Below are positions 8,751 through 18,749 of a stretch of DNA of 27,203 bases, in pieces. The position numbers and the translations under genes were made by a program. Numbering within the stretch: position 1 is the first letter of the stretch; each line of letters opens with the position of its first letter. Origin of the DNA: Penium margaritaceum. Its lineage: Eukaryota > Streptophyta > Zygnematophyceae > Desmidiales > Peniaceae. The notes beneath the pieces are model-generated. The model ran no database searches. It was not told the origin of the DNA and was given only the letters and a program-made list of their open reading frames with translations. The stretch lies in NCBI GenBank assembly GCA_023375785.1, contig SZWC01002446.1:192934-220136 (forward strand). The letters run 5' to 3'.

Positions 8751-11273
8751 TCCTGTGGCTGCTTCCGCTGAACCACCAGCACCCACGCTTGCAGTAGCAG
8801 CACGTGCACGCACGGCAGTCTGTGCAGTTCCTGGTGCAGCTCTAGAACATGCCACACCTGCACCTGAGATGGAGTTCACTGCCTCCATCATGCTACGGCT
8901 GCGGATCGGCCTCGCATGGCTCGGGGCCTCCACCTCTATCGCCACACCCTCCTGCCCTTCCTCCTCCTCCTCTTCCTCTTCTTCACCTCCCTCCCCATCT
9001 CCACCCTCATCACCCTCATCTCCCTCGTCCCCTGCACCCTTACCATCGCCTGCCTCATCCTCTCCATCATTCCACCCCACCTCAGTGAGCTCACCGTCAT
9101 CCTCACTGTCGGAGGCATCCTTGTCAGCCAGCCAGCTTGCATCGTGAGGCCTACGCTTGCTCGCGGCTTTGTAATGCTTGCGTAGGCACACATTGCAATG
9201 CACAAGCAGCTCAAGCGTGCTGAATTTGAGGTGGTTGCGGCGAGCTGTATAGATGAGCTCGTGTGCAGAGAAGGCTCTCTTGCACTCGGAAGACAAGCAT
9301 GACTGGGTGAGCACGCGCATGGCAAACTTCCGGAATGCGGGCATGCCAGCCAGGTACAGCTCACGCCACTCATGCGCAGGCAGCAAGCCAGTCCTCACCT
9401 TCAGCACCGTAGGCTTGGCTCTAGCATTTGTTCTTGGCGTCACGAATGGGTCAACCACCGTGCTTGTCTGGCCATTCTGAAAAGCACGGATCTCATCCTG
9501 AATCTGGTCGTGCTTGTCCGCAGGGACCAAGGCATCCACGACGGCCGACCATGCTATGACAGTCTTGGCATCGCCGCTGAGGTTGTTGCTAAAATGAGTA
9601 GGGTGGAGGCGCCTTGCTGCTGTGTACAGGGGGCAGTTCATGTCTGCCTTCCAGCGCGGTGAGAGCCTGCTTGTTTGCAAGCTGCACCTGTGCAGCACCG
9701 ACACGTGCCGGCTTGTTGCCTCTTGGCTCACCCAACTTGCACAAGTCCTCAATTGTGTCAAGCAGCCCCTCATAAATACCGGCCACACCCTTCCCTGGAT
9801 GGTCTGCTACACGCTGCACCTTCACCAAGGGCACAAGGAGGTCGCAAAACTGCTTGACCTGCACCCAAAGAATCTGCTTCTTGATCATGCTTTGCACTGA
9901 CTTCTTGCGGGCCTGAAATCCAGCGTCACGTTGGCTGCCATGTCCTTCCACAGGGCAGCCTATACCATCTTCCACAGAAATGGCCGCATGTCAAGGTGCA
10001 ACACGTCGTACGTTGTTGCGAAGCGAGTTCCACAACGTGGCAGCAACACACGCCTCCCACTCTCATTCTTCATCCACGTTCTTGGCATGTTGTTGTTGCG
10101 GAAAAATGCTATCAGCTTCTCCGCCTCGCTGATGATTGCAGCCCCCCACTCACTCTTGCCAAGATCCTTCATCACCAAGTCGATGTTGTGTGCGCAGCAC
10201 CCCTGAAAAAAAATCTGGGGGTAGCTGTCCTTCAGATATTTGAAGGCCCTCTTCTTCACGTTGGCGTTGTCGCAGACAACACCAAGAACGTGTTGCACCC
10301 CCACCTCCTCAATGGCCTGCTCGATCATCCCCGCCATGTGGTTGGCATTTCTCACAAGGCCGCTGGCATCATGCGAAAAAATGTGGCAGGAGCCACCGAT
10401 GTCGACGGCCATCACGTTGTAAATGGGCCGAGATTGCTCGTCGGCCCACTCGTCCACAGCCAAGGAGCAGCCGTTGATAGCCCACTAGTCCTTCAGCGGC
10501 CTGTCCAGCTCCTCAAGATCCCTTTCCAGCTTAGGGAGGATGGTGTCCACGACCTTGTCGAGGTGGGGCAGCCTGAAGGAAGGGGTGGTGTGCTTGGCGG
10601 TGGAAATGACCTCCATCATGGGGGCCTCCTTGTACGCCATTAGTTTGACAATTTCCATCTGGCACTTGTCATTGTTGGCCTGGTCTGTCAAACCCCTCAT
10701 GCTGCTGTGCCTCATGCTGGCCATGCGGTTCACATCAACCAAGGGCATGGCGTTCAGGATCGCGTTTGCACGCTGTGCAGCCAGCATTGTTGCAACAGCC
10801 TGCAACGCTGCTTCTTGCTGCTCCTCCTCGTCTTTGGCGCTGATCCTTTCTCTCTCCCCCTGAGCCGCCCTCTCCCTCTCTTCCCACATCCTTGCCCATG
10901 CAACTGGCTTGTCCCTGGTGCCCCAGGACTCGCCCTTGCCATTGTAGAGGCGTCCAAAGTGGGGCTTCCAATCGCATGGAGGGTATAGGAGTCCGTTCCA
11001 GACCCAAGACATCGCGTGCAAGGGGAGGAGGATGCGGGCACTTGGCGATGTTGGCGTTACTTCCTCCAAAATGGCCCCTGATACGGTCGCAGGTGCTGGG
11101 ATAGACTCCGCCACATGACCCGCACTGGAACCCCGCCTTCTTTCCAGCCGTTGGAGAAGGTTTCATGTGGCGGGAGAAGGCAAGGGTGAGAAAATCTCCC
11201 CTGCATGGTGCCGCTCAATAAGCAGCGGCTCTGACGATGATGTTGTCATTGAGGATGAAGCAGCCGCAGACAT
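8430..11273 (-). pseudogene. hAT transposase, frameshifted, with Gly/Ala-repeat tail
   Basis: The gene reads right to left. A likely start is the ATG at 11273 (MSAAASSS). A TGA interrupts that frame near 11164. A BED-like zinc finger (CGSCGGVYPSTCDRIRGHF, ending at a Cys about ten residues on) lies in a second frame from 11166. From 11114 to 10485 comes a Glu/Arg/Gln-rich coiled-coil-like region. After one in-frame stop at 10485-10487 the DUF659 region follows (10463-9960), with LAVDEWADEQ, VVCDNANVKKRAFK and GCCAHNIDLVMKDLGK motifs. It then changes frame twice (9975-9589, then about 9640-8430). The hAT dimerisation region (WRELYLAGMP, ECKRAFSAHELIYTARRNHL) is at about 9375-9180. It ends in an acidic Asp/Glu/Gly stretch and a long Gly/Ala repeat. 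It would cut and join DNA at the element ends. At least three frame changes and two stops make it dead. Confidence 0.88.
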
Positions 11274-12464
11274 GGTGCTGAGGAGGGGACGTTCCAGGAG
11301 TTGAGGGACCTGGTTTTCCCGTGCCTAAGGCACGGAACCTGACACTAAGCAGGGGGGAGGCCGTAGAGGGTCGTTGCTAACTGACTAGGCCACAGTCGGT
11401 CGTGCTTTCCAGCCGAGAGTGGCCAGAAATTCGGCCTCGGTCAGAGGCAACCCAGTTGCCGCAACCACCGCATGCCCTCGCGTGCTCCTTTGCTTTTCCT
11501 AAACCCCGAGCGGAGTCTACCACCATGCAAGAATTTGACATACTGTACGTCAAACGACGAGTGTTACTGTGCTCATGGTGGTTTCCTGTTCGATACTTCT
11601 TCAAACCACCGTTTGCATAGTAAAATGTCATATTCAATGTGTCAAAAACTTTTTAGTCCTTGAAATAGTTTGAGCGGCATGTGTATTGCGAGCCGTTCGC
11701 CACGATTGTGGCCAAAGTGGCTTGTCTGATGTGTTCACTGCAGATAATCAGCAGCGACATTGCACCTGGTTGTCTTTACAATCGCCGTTGTATGCACCAC
11801 ATTTGTGGATGTTGGCACATCTGATGGCGCGGAAACACGCTCCTGTGCCGCATGAGATATCAGGCTAGATGCCGGAGTAAATTCTTACATGAAAATTTAC
11901 AGTGCCATTGTTTTTGACCGAAAACAAGGTGCAAACCCGTGACAGATGTCTCAAAATATGGCACGTAACAGGGCAAAGCAGTCGACCAATGAGAAAATCT
12001 GAATAAGATTTGACGCTCAAAATAGAGCACACAAAAACATGAGAGTTCAAAAATATGTGAGAGCTAAACACCCTTAGGGTTACTGTAGAATTTCAAACAT
12101 GCAAACTACGAAAGTCAAAACCTCCAACTGATGAGATTTCAGTGAGCTCTGTCTAGTAGGTATTTCCAAGTATTCCAGTAAATCCCTGCTTTGAGTTACT
12201 TTTACGGTCTACTTTGATAAAGTTGTTAGACCAGGACAACGGTAGACGACGACACATCGATGCACATTGATGCACACCGACAAAACATCTGGAGTCAGCC
12301 GGCCGAACACGCCTCAAGTGGCGAGGAGGACCCCACGCCGGTGCGTGGACCGCACGTGTTTTCACTCGAAAAATGTGAAACCGCGACATCGATATTACAT
12401 CGATGTTAATCGATGTCTCGGGGTCGCGATATAGGGGTTACCATGGACCCCGATGGCAACACTG
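11274..12464. repeat. hAT right end, promoter side, with ACATCG/CGATGT repeats
   Basis: This is the 5' flank of the minus-strand transposase. Around 11315-11335 there is a short palindrome, CCGTGCCTAAGGCACGG. Hexamer motifs cluster near the end: ACATCG at 12254, 12386 and 12397, CGATGT at 12401 and 12411. The final bases AACACTG (12458-12464) mirror the left CAGTGTT. No second gene is visible. The transposase promoter should lie here, but I cannot point to a specific TATA element. Confidence 0.7.
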
Positions 12465-12472
12465 AGCCAAAT
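12465..12472. other. hAT target-site duplication, right copy
   Basis: AGCCAAAT is identical to the left copy at 7672-7679 and marks the right boundary of the hAT element exactly. Confidence 0.9.
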
Positions 12473-12621
12473 GCAAGTGGGCGTTGTACAGAAAGAAATG
12501 AGGAGTCAAGAAATTACAAAGAGTAGCAGTAGGCTTCAAACTTCCTGTCCAGTTAGAAAAGTCTGCGTTGACTACTCGCCCATCTGAATGGCTCACATCC
12601 TTATAGACAAGGATAGCTGAG
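12473..12621 (+). pseudogene. CV1 gag/protease remnant between two insertions
   Basis: This 149-bp piece is what remains of CV1 between the hAT element and CV2. It corresponds to the CV3 stretch after the zinc knuckle (about 21765-21900); the shared CGCCCAT near 12580 supports this. The stronger proof is that the sequence after CV2 (16464 on) continues exactly where CV3 continues. No open frame survives. Confidence 0.6.
12617..12621. other. CV2 target-site duplication, left copy
   Basis: CTGAG precedes the TGTAAGCC start of the CV2 5' LTR. The right flank has CTTAG at 16460-16464, one mismatch in five, consistent with an old 5-bp gypsy-type duplication. Confidence 0.65.
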
Positions 12622-13371
12622 TGTAAGCCGGATAATACCAATGGCACTGATTACGGCTTGAGGCTTCCTTGTATGTGTAATCTAACTATGAATTTGGAAT
12701 CTACAGGAAAAGCCCTGTGAGATCAACCCAAGAATGGGATCAATCCATCAAAAATCATGGAAGGTACGCCAGGCCAGAGGTTGGACCAGCCGAGGGGAAA
12801 ACTGGTGATGGGAATTCATCCCCAAGGACCAAGGCTTGACCCTCGAAAGACGAAACAAGACTGAAGCGTGCCTTGGGACCTGGTGAATCAATGAATCAAG
12901 GATCATTGAGGACCAAGGGCACTTTGGAATGACGTCCTGGCATGCTATTACCAGGAAGGGCGCTTCGGGCAGTCGCCACCGCTGCTAGTGGTGCTGCCAG
13001 CGGTTGATTGCGGAAGTTCACGGAAATGGCCATACCTCGACCGTTCCTTCACATAATGATGAAATTCTTGGTGCGTTGGAAAGCTAGAAAGATGAACCAC
13101 ATGATGCTAAGACAACAACACTCATCCTGGCCGGTATAGGGCCGCTTTCGGCTCGGCGACCTGGGGTTGCCTGGGATGTGTCATCATGTATTACATAGTC
13201 TTGTATGTTGACAATTGAATAGAAACTATTATTTACTTCCATTGTGCCACATGTTTTCACGTACTCCCCCAAGATAATCCTATGCTTCTGCAAATCCGGG
13301 AATGTGTGCACCGGCCTTCCCTTGGTGGCCGTTGCCGCTGGTTGAGGCTAGCACACCGCGCCCGGTTCACA
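12622..13371 (+). repeat. CV2 5' LTR
   Basis: The LTR starts TGTAAGCCGG and ends CGGTTCACA (750 bp). It aligns over its whole length with 15706-16459, for example GGGAATTCATCCCCAAGGAC and TTGTATGTTGACA shared by both. Many substitutions separate the two, so the insertion is not recent. Confidence 0.88.
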
Positions 13372-13373
13372 CT

Positions 13374-13385
13374 TTGTATTAGAGT
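13374..13385 (+). other. CV2 primer binding site
   Basis: TTGTATTAGAGT starts two bases after the LTR end. It matches the initiator tRNA-Met complement TGGTATCAGAGC at 9 of 12 positions. The same two-base CT spacer precedes the primer site in CV3. Confidence 0.7.
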
Positions 13386-13447
13386 CACCCTTTGCTCAGG
13401 GACACAATCATCTATGTGGCAACCTCTCCTGGTCAGCGTAGACCAGC

Positions 13448-14125
13448 ATGTATCTCGTCTCTTTGGTAGATCCGTGCCCAAGGCCATCCACACACTCTGG
13501 TGACAAGGTCGTAGCCGGAGGACCCGTTGAGGAAGAAGCTGATCCCGCCGCAAAGATAACTTCATCCGGCACATTCCCCCTGGCCGTAGCATTTGATGCA
13601 CAAGGCAAAGTAACAGCAGCCGCAACATTGTGGAAGTTTCTTACAAACATGCAGACCAAGATGGACCTGTTGGAGAAGCACAACACATGCCTCAACCGAG
13701 AGCTCGCGAAGCATCCAGTTACAACACTAGTGGTAGTTGCCACCGCTAACACAACTGCGGTGAGCATCCTGAGCCCTCCCAAGTTGGAGTTGTTTGACCC
13801 ATTAAGGAGGGATGGGTCAACTCCACATACTTGGATACTTGGACTAGAGCTGTACGTCAGCGCCATCAACATGGATGCCTCAAGGTACGAGGCGCTCCAT
13901 GACTATGCCGTGACCCTGTTGAGAGGGGCATTGTTGGATTGGTGGGCCGATGTGATGCAGTCCAATCCATATGGCAGTGGAGCGGTAATGGTTGCCAACA
14001 TTATGGCTGTGTCTATAATCTCAACCTCATCGGCTCCGATGTGCAGCAGTGGCGGCCTTATCCTTAAATGGTCGGCCTCGTGGTAGGAGTTTATAGAGTT
14101 GTTCATCAAGTAGTTCGCCTTGTGT
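13448..14125 (+). pseudogene. CV2 gag, C-terminally truncated
   Basis: An ATG at 13448, about 60 bp after the primer site, opens 212 codons. The N-terminal part contains an Ala/Thr-rich region and a helix-forming stretch (about residues 55-80). The gag core follows: LSPPKLELFDPLRRDGSTP, then WILGLELYVSA, then LLRGALLDWWADV, the usual order for plant gypsy gag (Pro-x-x-F-x-G, Trp, Trp-Trp). After an early stop at about 14084 the frame still reads EFIELFIK, another stop, FAL, so the gag core continued. The deletion that removed protease and reverse transcriptase begins at about 14120. No zinc knuckle remains. Confidence 0.75.
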
Positions 14126-15489
14126 GGAAAGCGCGTTGGGTGGAGTACCTCAAGTCACACTTCGTCTACGAGATCATGTATTGGCTAGGTCACAGCAACC
14201 CAGTCGACACACTCTCACAGTGACCGGACTTGATGATGTAGGTCACGTCTCTCACCATCCACGAGGATTCCTTCCTTGTGGGACTCTTCACGGAGGGATA
14301 CGAGGCACATGGGGAGCATGAGGCTCGGATATTTTTCTTCGAGGCATCGTATTGGTGACGGTGCGACATGCAGCAAGTGGTGGTTCCTATGATGCCAGCA
14401 CTTTGGCAGCTGATTTTGGAGGAGTACCATAAAAGTGGCATGAGTGGTCACTTCTCCGCCGACAAGACGATGAAGACGGTGGCTTGCTTCTTTTGGTGGC
14501 CCACCATGTCATTGGAGGTGGATGAATTCTGCTGGAGTTGTGATGTGTGCCAACACCACAAGGCGCGGGGGACAAAGTCCACTGGTCTCCTCTAACCCTT
14601 GCCCATCCCCGAGTAGCCGTGGCAAGAAATATCCATGGACTTCATCACAATCTTTCCAAAGACATCGGCAGGTCACAATGTGGTGTTGGTGGTGGTGGAT
14701 TGCTTTAGTAAGATGTCGCACTTCATGGCGACGCGAGATACGGTGAGTGCGGAAAGCACAACTTGTCTGTTCCTAGAGCATGTGGAATTCCTCAATGGTG
14801 TTCCATGGTATATCGTAAGCGACCGTGATCCGTGCTCCACGTGAAAGTTCTGGCAAGAACTCATAGAGTGGTACGACAACAAGGTGCATGTGTTGACTAG
14901 TCTTCATCCCCAAACTTAAGGGCAGACGGAGCAGAAAAACCAAACGCTGTAGTAGCTCCTCCGTACAGTGGGTGATTTGGACGAGACGTCGTGGGACCAG
15001 CGGTTGCTGGTTGCTGATCTGCCTTATACGTCCACCACATCTGCCTCCACGGAAAAGGCGGCATTCAAGGCCGTGAACGGGATGGTGCCCGCCACACCCC
15101 TCACTTTGCATGTCGCAAGCAACCTGCTCACAGTGGAGTCTATCATATGCGACTTCAAGCAGATTTGGACGGCGAAGCGGCATGCATTGGCAAAGGTGCA
15201 ATAGTAGCAGAAAGTGAATGCAAACCACTGACGTGCAAACAACGCTCAAGGTTGGTGATTGCGTGCTTCTCAACCGAGCGCACGTAAAGCTTTGTGGGGT
15301 CCAATCGGATAACTTCAAACACTTGTGGCTTGGTCTATTCAAGGTGCTCGAAATACGGACACCAATGGTGGCGCGATTGGCTCTTCCGCCTTCGATGCCA
15401 GTCCACAACGTATTCTATATCTCCAAGCTCAAGCTCTACCATGAACAGCTGAAAATTTTCTTGGTCGCAGTTCTGAGCCTCCCCCTCCG
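14126..15489 (+). pseudogene. CV2 RNase H end and integrase, broken
   Basis: The segment begins with the C-terminus of the RNase H/connection region (WVEYLKSHFVYEIMY, then NPVDTLSQ, a stop, PDL). Integrase follows: a zinc site with EEYHKSGMSGHFSADKTMK (His-x-His spacing kept) and CWSCDVCQHHK (both Cys kept), then the core with ISMDFITIFP (first catalytic Asp), VLVVVDCFSKM and SDRDP (second catalytic Asp, about 14819-14830). Stops break it several times between 14595 and 15225. The C-terminal region has a KVGDCVLL block at about 15248-15272 and HLWLGLFKVLEI, the counterpart of the GPF/Y module of chromoviruses. It would integrate cDNA; it is now dead. Confidence 0.82.
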
Positions 15490-15672
15490 GTGGTCATCGA
15501 GGGCAAGCAAGAGTTTGAGGTGGAGGCCATACTTGACCACCATCGTCGTGGCCGCGGATGGGAACACCTGGTCAAGTGGAAGGGCTAGGATACAACCCAC
15601 AAATCATGGGAGCCTGCCCGCAACTTCAACGTTGGCAGGGTGAATGCCATCGCCCGGGAGTACCAAGAGTGA
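15490..15672 (+). pseudogene. CV2 chromodomain
   Basis: In the frame from 15490 the sequence reads EFEVEAILDHHRRGRGWEHL, then VKWKG, a stop where Trp or another residue is expected, then KSWEP and a Glu-ending tail to a TGA at 15670-15672. Hydrophobic and aromatic positions of a chromodomain (Val-Glu-x-Ile-Leu, Leu-Val-Lys-Trp-Lys-Gly, Ser-Trp-Glu-Pro) are nearly all present. Chromodomains at the integrase C-terminus direct chromoviruses to particular chromatin marks. A polypurine tract and the 3' LTR follow within 35 bp. Confidence 0.85.
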
Positions 15673-15691
15673 ACCAGGACGGCTTGCTCCT

Positions 15692-15701
15692 AAAACGGGG
15701 G
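15692..15701 (+). other. CV2 polypurine tract
   Basis: AAAACGGGGG lies four bases before the 3' LTR. It would prime plus-strand synthesis, with one C interrupting the purines. Confidence 0.65.
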
Positions 15702-15705
15702 ATAG

Positions 15706-16459
15706 TGTAAGCCGGAGAGTACAACGGCACTGGTTACGGCTTGAGGATTCCCTACATGTATAATATGACAAAGGATTTGGAATCTACAAGAAAAACTGTG
15801 CGAGATCAACTTAAGGATGGGGTTGATCCATCAAGAATTGCAAAAGTTACGTCCAACCAAATGTTTAACCGGCCGAGGGGAAACATGTGACGGGAATTCA
15901 TCCCCAAGGACCAAGGTTTGACCCTCGGAAGACCCAAAAAGGCTACAGTGCACCTAAGGACCCAGTTAGTCAATCAATCAAGGATCATTGAGGGTCAAGG
16001 GTGCTTTGAAATGGTGGCCTGATGTGTTATTACGAGAAAGGGTGCTTCAGGCGGCCGCCATTGCCACTGGTGCTGCTGCCAGCGCTCGATTGACGTGGTT
16101 CACATAAACATCCATATCTCGGCCGTTCCTCATGGAATGATGCAATTCTTGGAAAGCTGGGAATATGAACTACGTGATGCCGAGGCAATAACTCTCATCC
16201 CTGGTCCATATGGGGCTGCGCATGGCTCGGCAACCTCGGGTCGCCTAGGATGAATCATGTGTATGTAGTCTTGTATGTTGACACTGATTAACGAGTACAG
16301 TTTACTCCCACTGTGCCACACGTGTTCACATACTCCCCAAGGAAATATTTCGCTCCCACAAACCTGGGAAGGTGTGCACTGGCCTTCCCTTGGTTACTGT
16401 TGCCGCCGGTTGGTGCCGACACCATCCGGTTGAGGCTAGCACACTGCACCCGGTTCACA
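15706..16459 (+). repeat. CV2 3' LTR
   Basis: The LTR starts TGTAAGCCGG and ends CGGTTCACA (754 bp), colinear with the 5' LTR. The two lengths differ by only four bases, so neither LTR has suffered a large insertion or deletion. Confidence 0.88.
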
Positions 16460-16464
16460 CTTAG
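16460..16464. other. CV2 target-site duplication, right copy
   Basis: CTTAG follows the 3' LTR and matches CTGAG at 12617-12621 at four of five positions. Confidence 0.6.
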
Positions 16465-16620
16465 ATTGCAGAATTTGATGAGTACGAGGATGCCTATCCA
16501 GCGATACTGCAATGAGTATATCCAAGGGGTTGTAAGAGACATAGAATGGTTGTGATAGTACTGAACAGATGAGCTTCTCAAGGGTTATTCAGCAACGACA
16601 TGGTTTGGGTTTGCACAAGG
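16465..16620 (+). pseudogene. CV1 protease remnant
   Basis: Right after CV2, GATTGCAGAATTTGATGAG matches GATTGCAAAGTTTGACGAG at about 21906 of CV3, and similarity continues through GATGAGCTTCTCA and AGCAACGACATGG. The latter two correspond to the CV3 protease active-site region (about 22008-22045). The CV1 copy lacks three bases in the active-site triad region and has several stops. Similarity fades at about 16620. Confidence 0.7.
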
Positions 16621-17234
16621 AACCAGGACTATGTGCAGGAGAAACCGGCGAAGGATGACTGAAGATCCGTCCACTATGTAAAATGATTTAATTACAAATC
16701 AAAATTCTGCATGGCGTAGTACTCTAGAGACTAGTCCAATGAGAAACCAGAAAATCATCCTCATACAAGATTTCCTATGATAACATAATTCATAGGTAGA
16801 TTGGAGCAACAACACACTCCATGTCAGCATTAGTGACAAGGAATGAAACCTACCTCTAATCAAGAAACCCACGATGCAGCGACGGCTACGGGAACTTTCT
16901 AGGGATGTAAACTCCTTCAAAGCGGCTACAAACTTGTCAGATGCTATGGCTGATTAGATTGATGTCATCTCTTCCACAAATGTCATCTCCTATGCTTTCT
17001 CTTGTTCCACATTGACAAGCCAAGCATGAGCTAAGCATCACAAACGCCGTTTGACGATATTCAGTGCTTTCGGTTGTGTGCATCATTTTGTGACCATTAC
17101 AACTTGAAAGAGTTGTACAGTCATCTAAAATACAATGGTGCTATTTTAAATCCCGACTTTGTGTCGTCTGCACCGACCATCACACATTCAGAAATCTCAA
17201 GACTCAGCAGAGTCTTAGATGTCGGAAAACTTAA
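16621..17234. other. Unexplained 0.6 kb where CV1 reverse transcriptase should be
   Basis: By comparison with CV3, this position should hold the rest of protease, reverse transcriptase and most of RNase H, about 1.75 kb. Instead there is about 0.61 kb with no similarity to CV3. A minus-strand stretch (16920-16840) reads as a polar helix-like sequence followed by an AG/GTAGGT-like junction, but I cannot call it an exon. Either a deletion was filled with foreign DNA or another short element replaced the region. Confidence 0.45.
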
Positions 17235-18519
17235 TGGAAGGAGTTCCTCGAGTCCAACTCCGACTACAAGATCGAGTACCAACCTAAAAATCTGAACCGA
17301 TCGGATGTTCTGAGTCGGCAACCAGACCTGATGCCAAGCAGAGGATGTTGATCGTCGAATGAGACCCGTACCTTGAGAGGATGCTTGCAAAAGGTTACGA
17401 GGAGTTTGGCGGGTACAACAAAGGTAAGGTGTATTCGGACGACCCCTACTGGTGACGGTGATTCATCCATCAAGTCACCGGTCCATGTGGACACTTTGAC
17501 AAGGAAAAGATGCTAAAGAAGCTGACAACGTACTATTGGTGTGACCGCATGTAGACCAACGTCGCTAAATGCTAGAAATTGTGCGACACCTGTCACCGGT
17601 AAAGGTATTGTCGTACGAGGCCACCTAGAAATTTCCAGTTGCTCCCTATTCCAATAGAGCCATGGGTGGACATCCTCATGGACTTCGCAACAAGACTCCT
17701 CACCACTCTGGATGGATATCACATCAATATCATTCTGGTGGAAAGATCTCCCACAATGTTGTACGACAGACCACTGACGACCACCGTCACCAAGGGAACA
17801 ACAACGGAGTTTTTAAATAAAATATTGCGGCTCTACAGGGTGCTGTGTACCATCATCAACGACATAGACACCTGTTTCACTAGCCCTATTTGGTGCAAAC
17901 TAATGACACATACTACACTTAGGTCATGCTATCAATGACGTTCCATCCTCAAACCGATGGGCGAACCAAGCACACCAATTAGATGGTTCAACAAATTCAA
18001 TGTACTTCATGTGAGCCCCGTGGAACTAAGTGGCAGAAATGTTACCGACCGCCAAACTTGCATACAATTCAATGACTTACACCGATAGGGGTAAAATTCC
18101 GTTCGAAGTAGTACATGCCAAATCCCCACCATAGTGGCAAGGCTGGAGGTCAAAGCAACAATCCTGCTGTTAACATCACTTGCCTTCAATTATCCAACAC
18201 TTAAGAGGAAACATGCCAGACCCTCGTGTTGACACAAGCGGCAACAAAGGGAGCAACAACCCGACTCATTCGGTGCTGGTGATTGCGTCCTTCTGAGCTT
18301 GATGAACATCAAGCTACATAGAAGAGGTTTTGTAAAGCTCAAACCCCAATGGTTAGAGCCATCCGAGATCGAGTGAATGAAAACCCTCGTTGTCGCTCAA
18401 CGTAGTGTACCAGATAATATGGAGATTCATATACTTTTCTTCGTAACAAACTCAAACATTGGCAGGACCCCAGCAAGAGATTTCCCGGCAGAGATTTTGC
18501 TCCTGCACATCCCATTCAA
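17235..18519 (+). pseudogene. CV1 RNase H end and integrase, broken
   Basis: One frame from about 17226 reads the RNase H/connection end (WKEFLESNSDYKIEYQPKNL, then SDVLSRQPDL), colinear with CV3 at about 23821-23925. The integrase zinc site follows with a GHFDKEKMLKKL block and CDTCH; other ligand positions carry stops. The core starts LLPIPIEPWVDILMDFA, which keeps the first catalytic Asp, and a DIDTCFTSPIW block marks the second Asp region (about 17865-17890). The C-terminal region keeps GAGDCVLLSLMNIKL and a degraded GPF/Y counterpart (QWLEPSEIE, about 18349-18375). Stops and at least two frame changes disrupt it. It is more decayed than CV3, in line with its nested position. Confidence 0.78.
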
Positions 18520-18684
18520 GTGGAAGAGGACACGGAGTATGAAATCGAGGGTATCGTCAAACATCGACGCCATGGTAAAACGGCCAAGTATCTCGTCAAA
18601 TGGCACGGCTACGATGTTGCGCACAACAGCTGTGAGCCCTACGACAACCTCTGTGATGTAAATCATCTTATCGAAGGTTACTAG
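18520..18684 (+). pseudogene. CV1 chromodomain
   Basis: An uninterrupted frame of 54 codons ends in TAG at 18682-18684. It reads YEIEGIVKHRRHGK, then KYLVKWHGYDVAHNS, then CEPYDNL and NHLIEG. Compared with the chromodomain pattern, the Trp of Ser-Trp-Glu-Pro is Cys. The CV3 chromodomain is nearly the same apart from two stops. The domain would tether integration to methylated histone H3 in active chromoviruses, though the exact mark cannot be read from sequence. Confidence 0.85.
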
Positions 18685-18730
18685 AGACGACATTGGCTTG
18701 TGTCTCCGAACATGCCATGGTGTCACACCT

Positions 18731-18749
18731 AAAAGGGAGGGAGGGGGGG
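18731..18749 (+). other. CV1 polypurine tract
   Basis: AAAAGGGAGGGAGGGGGGG runs directly into the TGTTAAG start of the 3' LTR. It is a strong, uninterrupted purine tract of the kind that primes plus-strand DNA synthesis. Confidence 0.8.

Larger units (their letters stand above)
7680..12464 (-). mobile_element. hAT superfamily DNA transposon, nested in CV1 gag
   Basis: This is a 4,785-bp element with a perfect 8-bp target duplication (AGCCAAAT at 7672-7679 and 12465-12472). Its terminal inverted repeats begin CAGTGTT on the left and end AACACTG on the right, with looser similarity further in. Both ends carry many ACATCG/CGATGT hexamers, the sort of subterminal motif that hAT transposases bind. 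It encodes one transposase on the minus strand (8430-11273), with BED-like finger, DUF659 and hAT dimerisation regions. Stops and frameshifts make it non-autonomous now. The element lies inside gag of CV1, because CV1/CV3 similarity runs up to it and continues beyond it. The intact target duplication shows that both ends were used together, so the limits are firm. Confidence 0.92.
12622..16459 (+). mobile_element. CV2: internally deleted chromovirus nested in CV1
   Basis: CV2 is a 3.84-kb gypsy element with two LTRs (12622-13371 and 15706-16459), a tRNA-Met-like primer site, gag, integrase, a chromodomain and a polypurine tract. Protease, reverse transcriptase and most of RNase H are missing: gag joins the end of RNase H at about 14120-14135. 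The LTRs are unlike those of CV1 and CV3, so it is another family. A CTGAG/CTTAG pair flanks it. The CV1 sequence on either side matches contiguous sequence in CV3, which independently confirms both boundaries. Confidence 0.88.

Noticed and set aside
8377-9147. Plus-strand Ala/Pro-rich open frame of 256 codons
   Set aside because: It lies antisense to the hAT transposase tail and dimerisation region; the stop-free repeat makes several frames open. Its content is low complexity only.
9996-10643. Plus-strand open frame of 215 codons
   Set aside because: It is antisense to the DUF659 region of the hAT transposase, which has recognisable motifs on the other strand.
12438-12647. Minus-strand 69-codon frame as a host exon
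   Set aside because: It straddles the hAT end, the target duplication, the CV1 remnant and the CV2 LTR start, so it cannot be one ancestral exon.
14773-15408. Minus-strand open frame of 211 codons
   Set aside because: It is a shadow of the CV2 integrase, whose zinc-site, core and GPF/Y-like motifs are on the plus strand.
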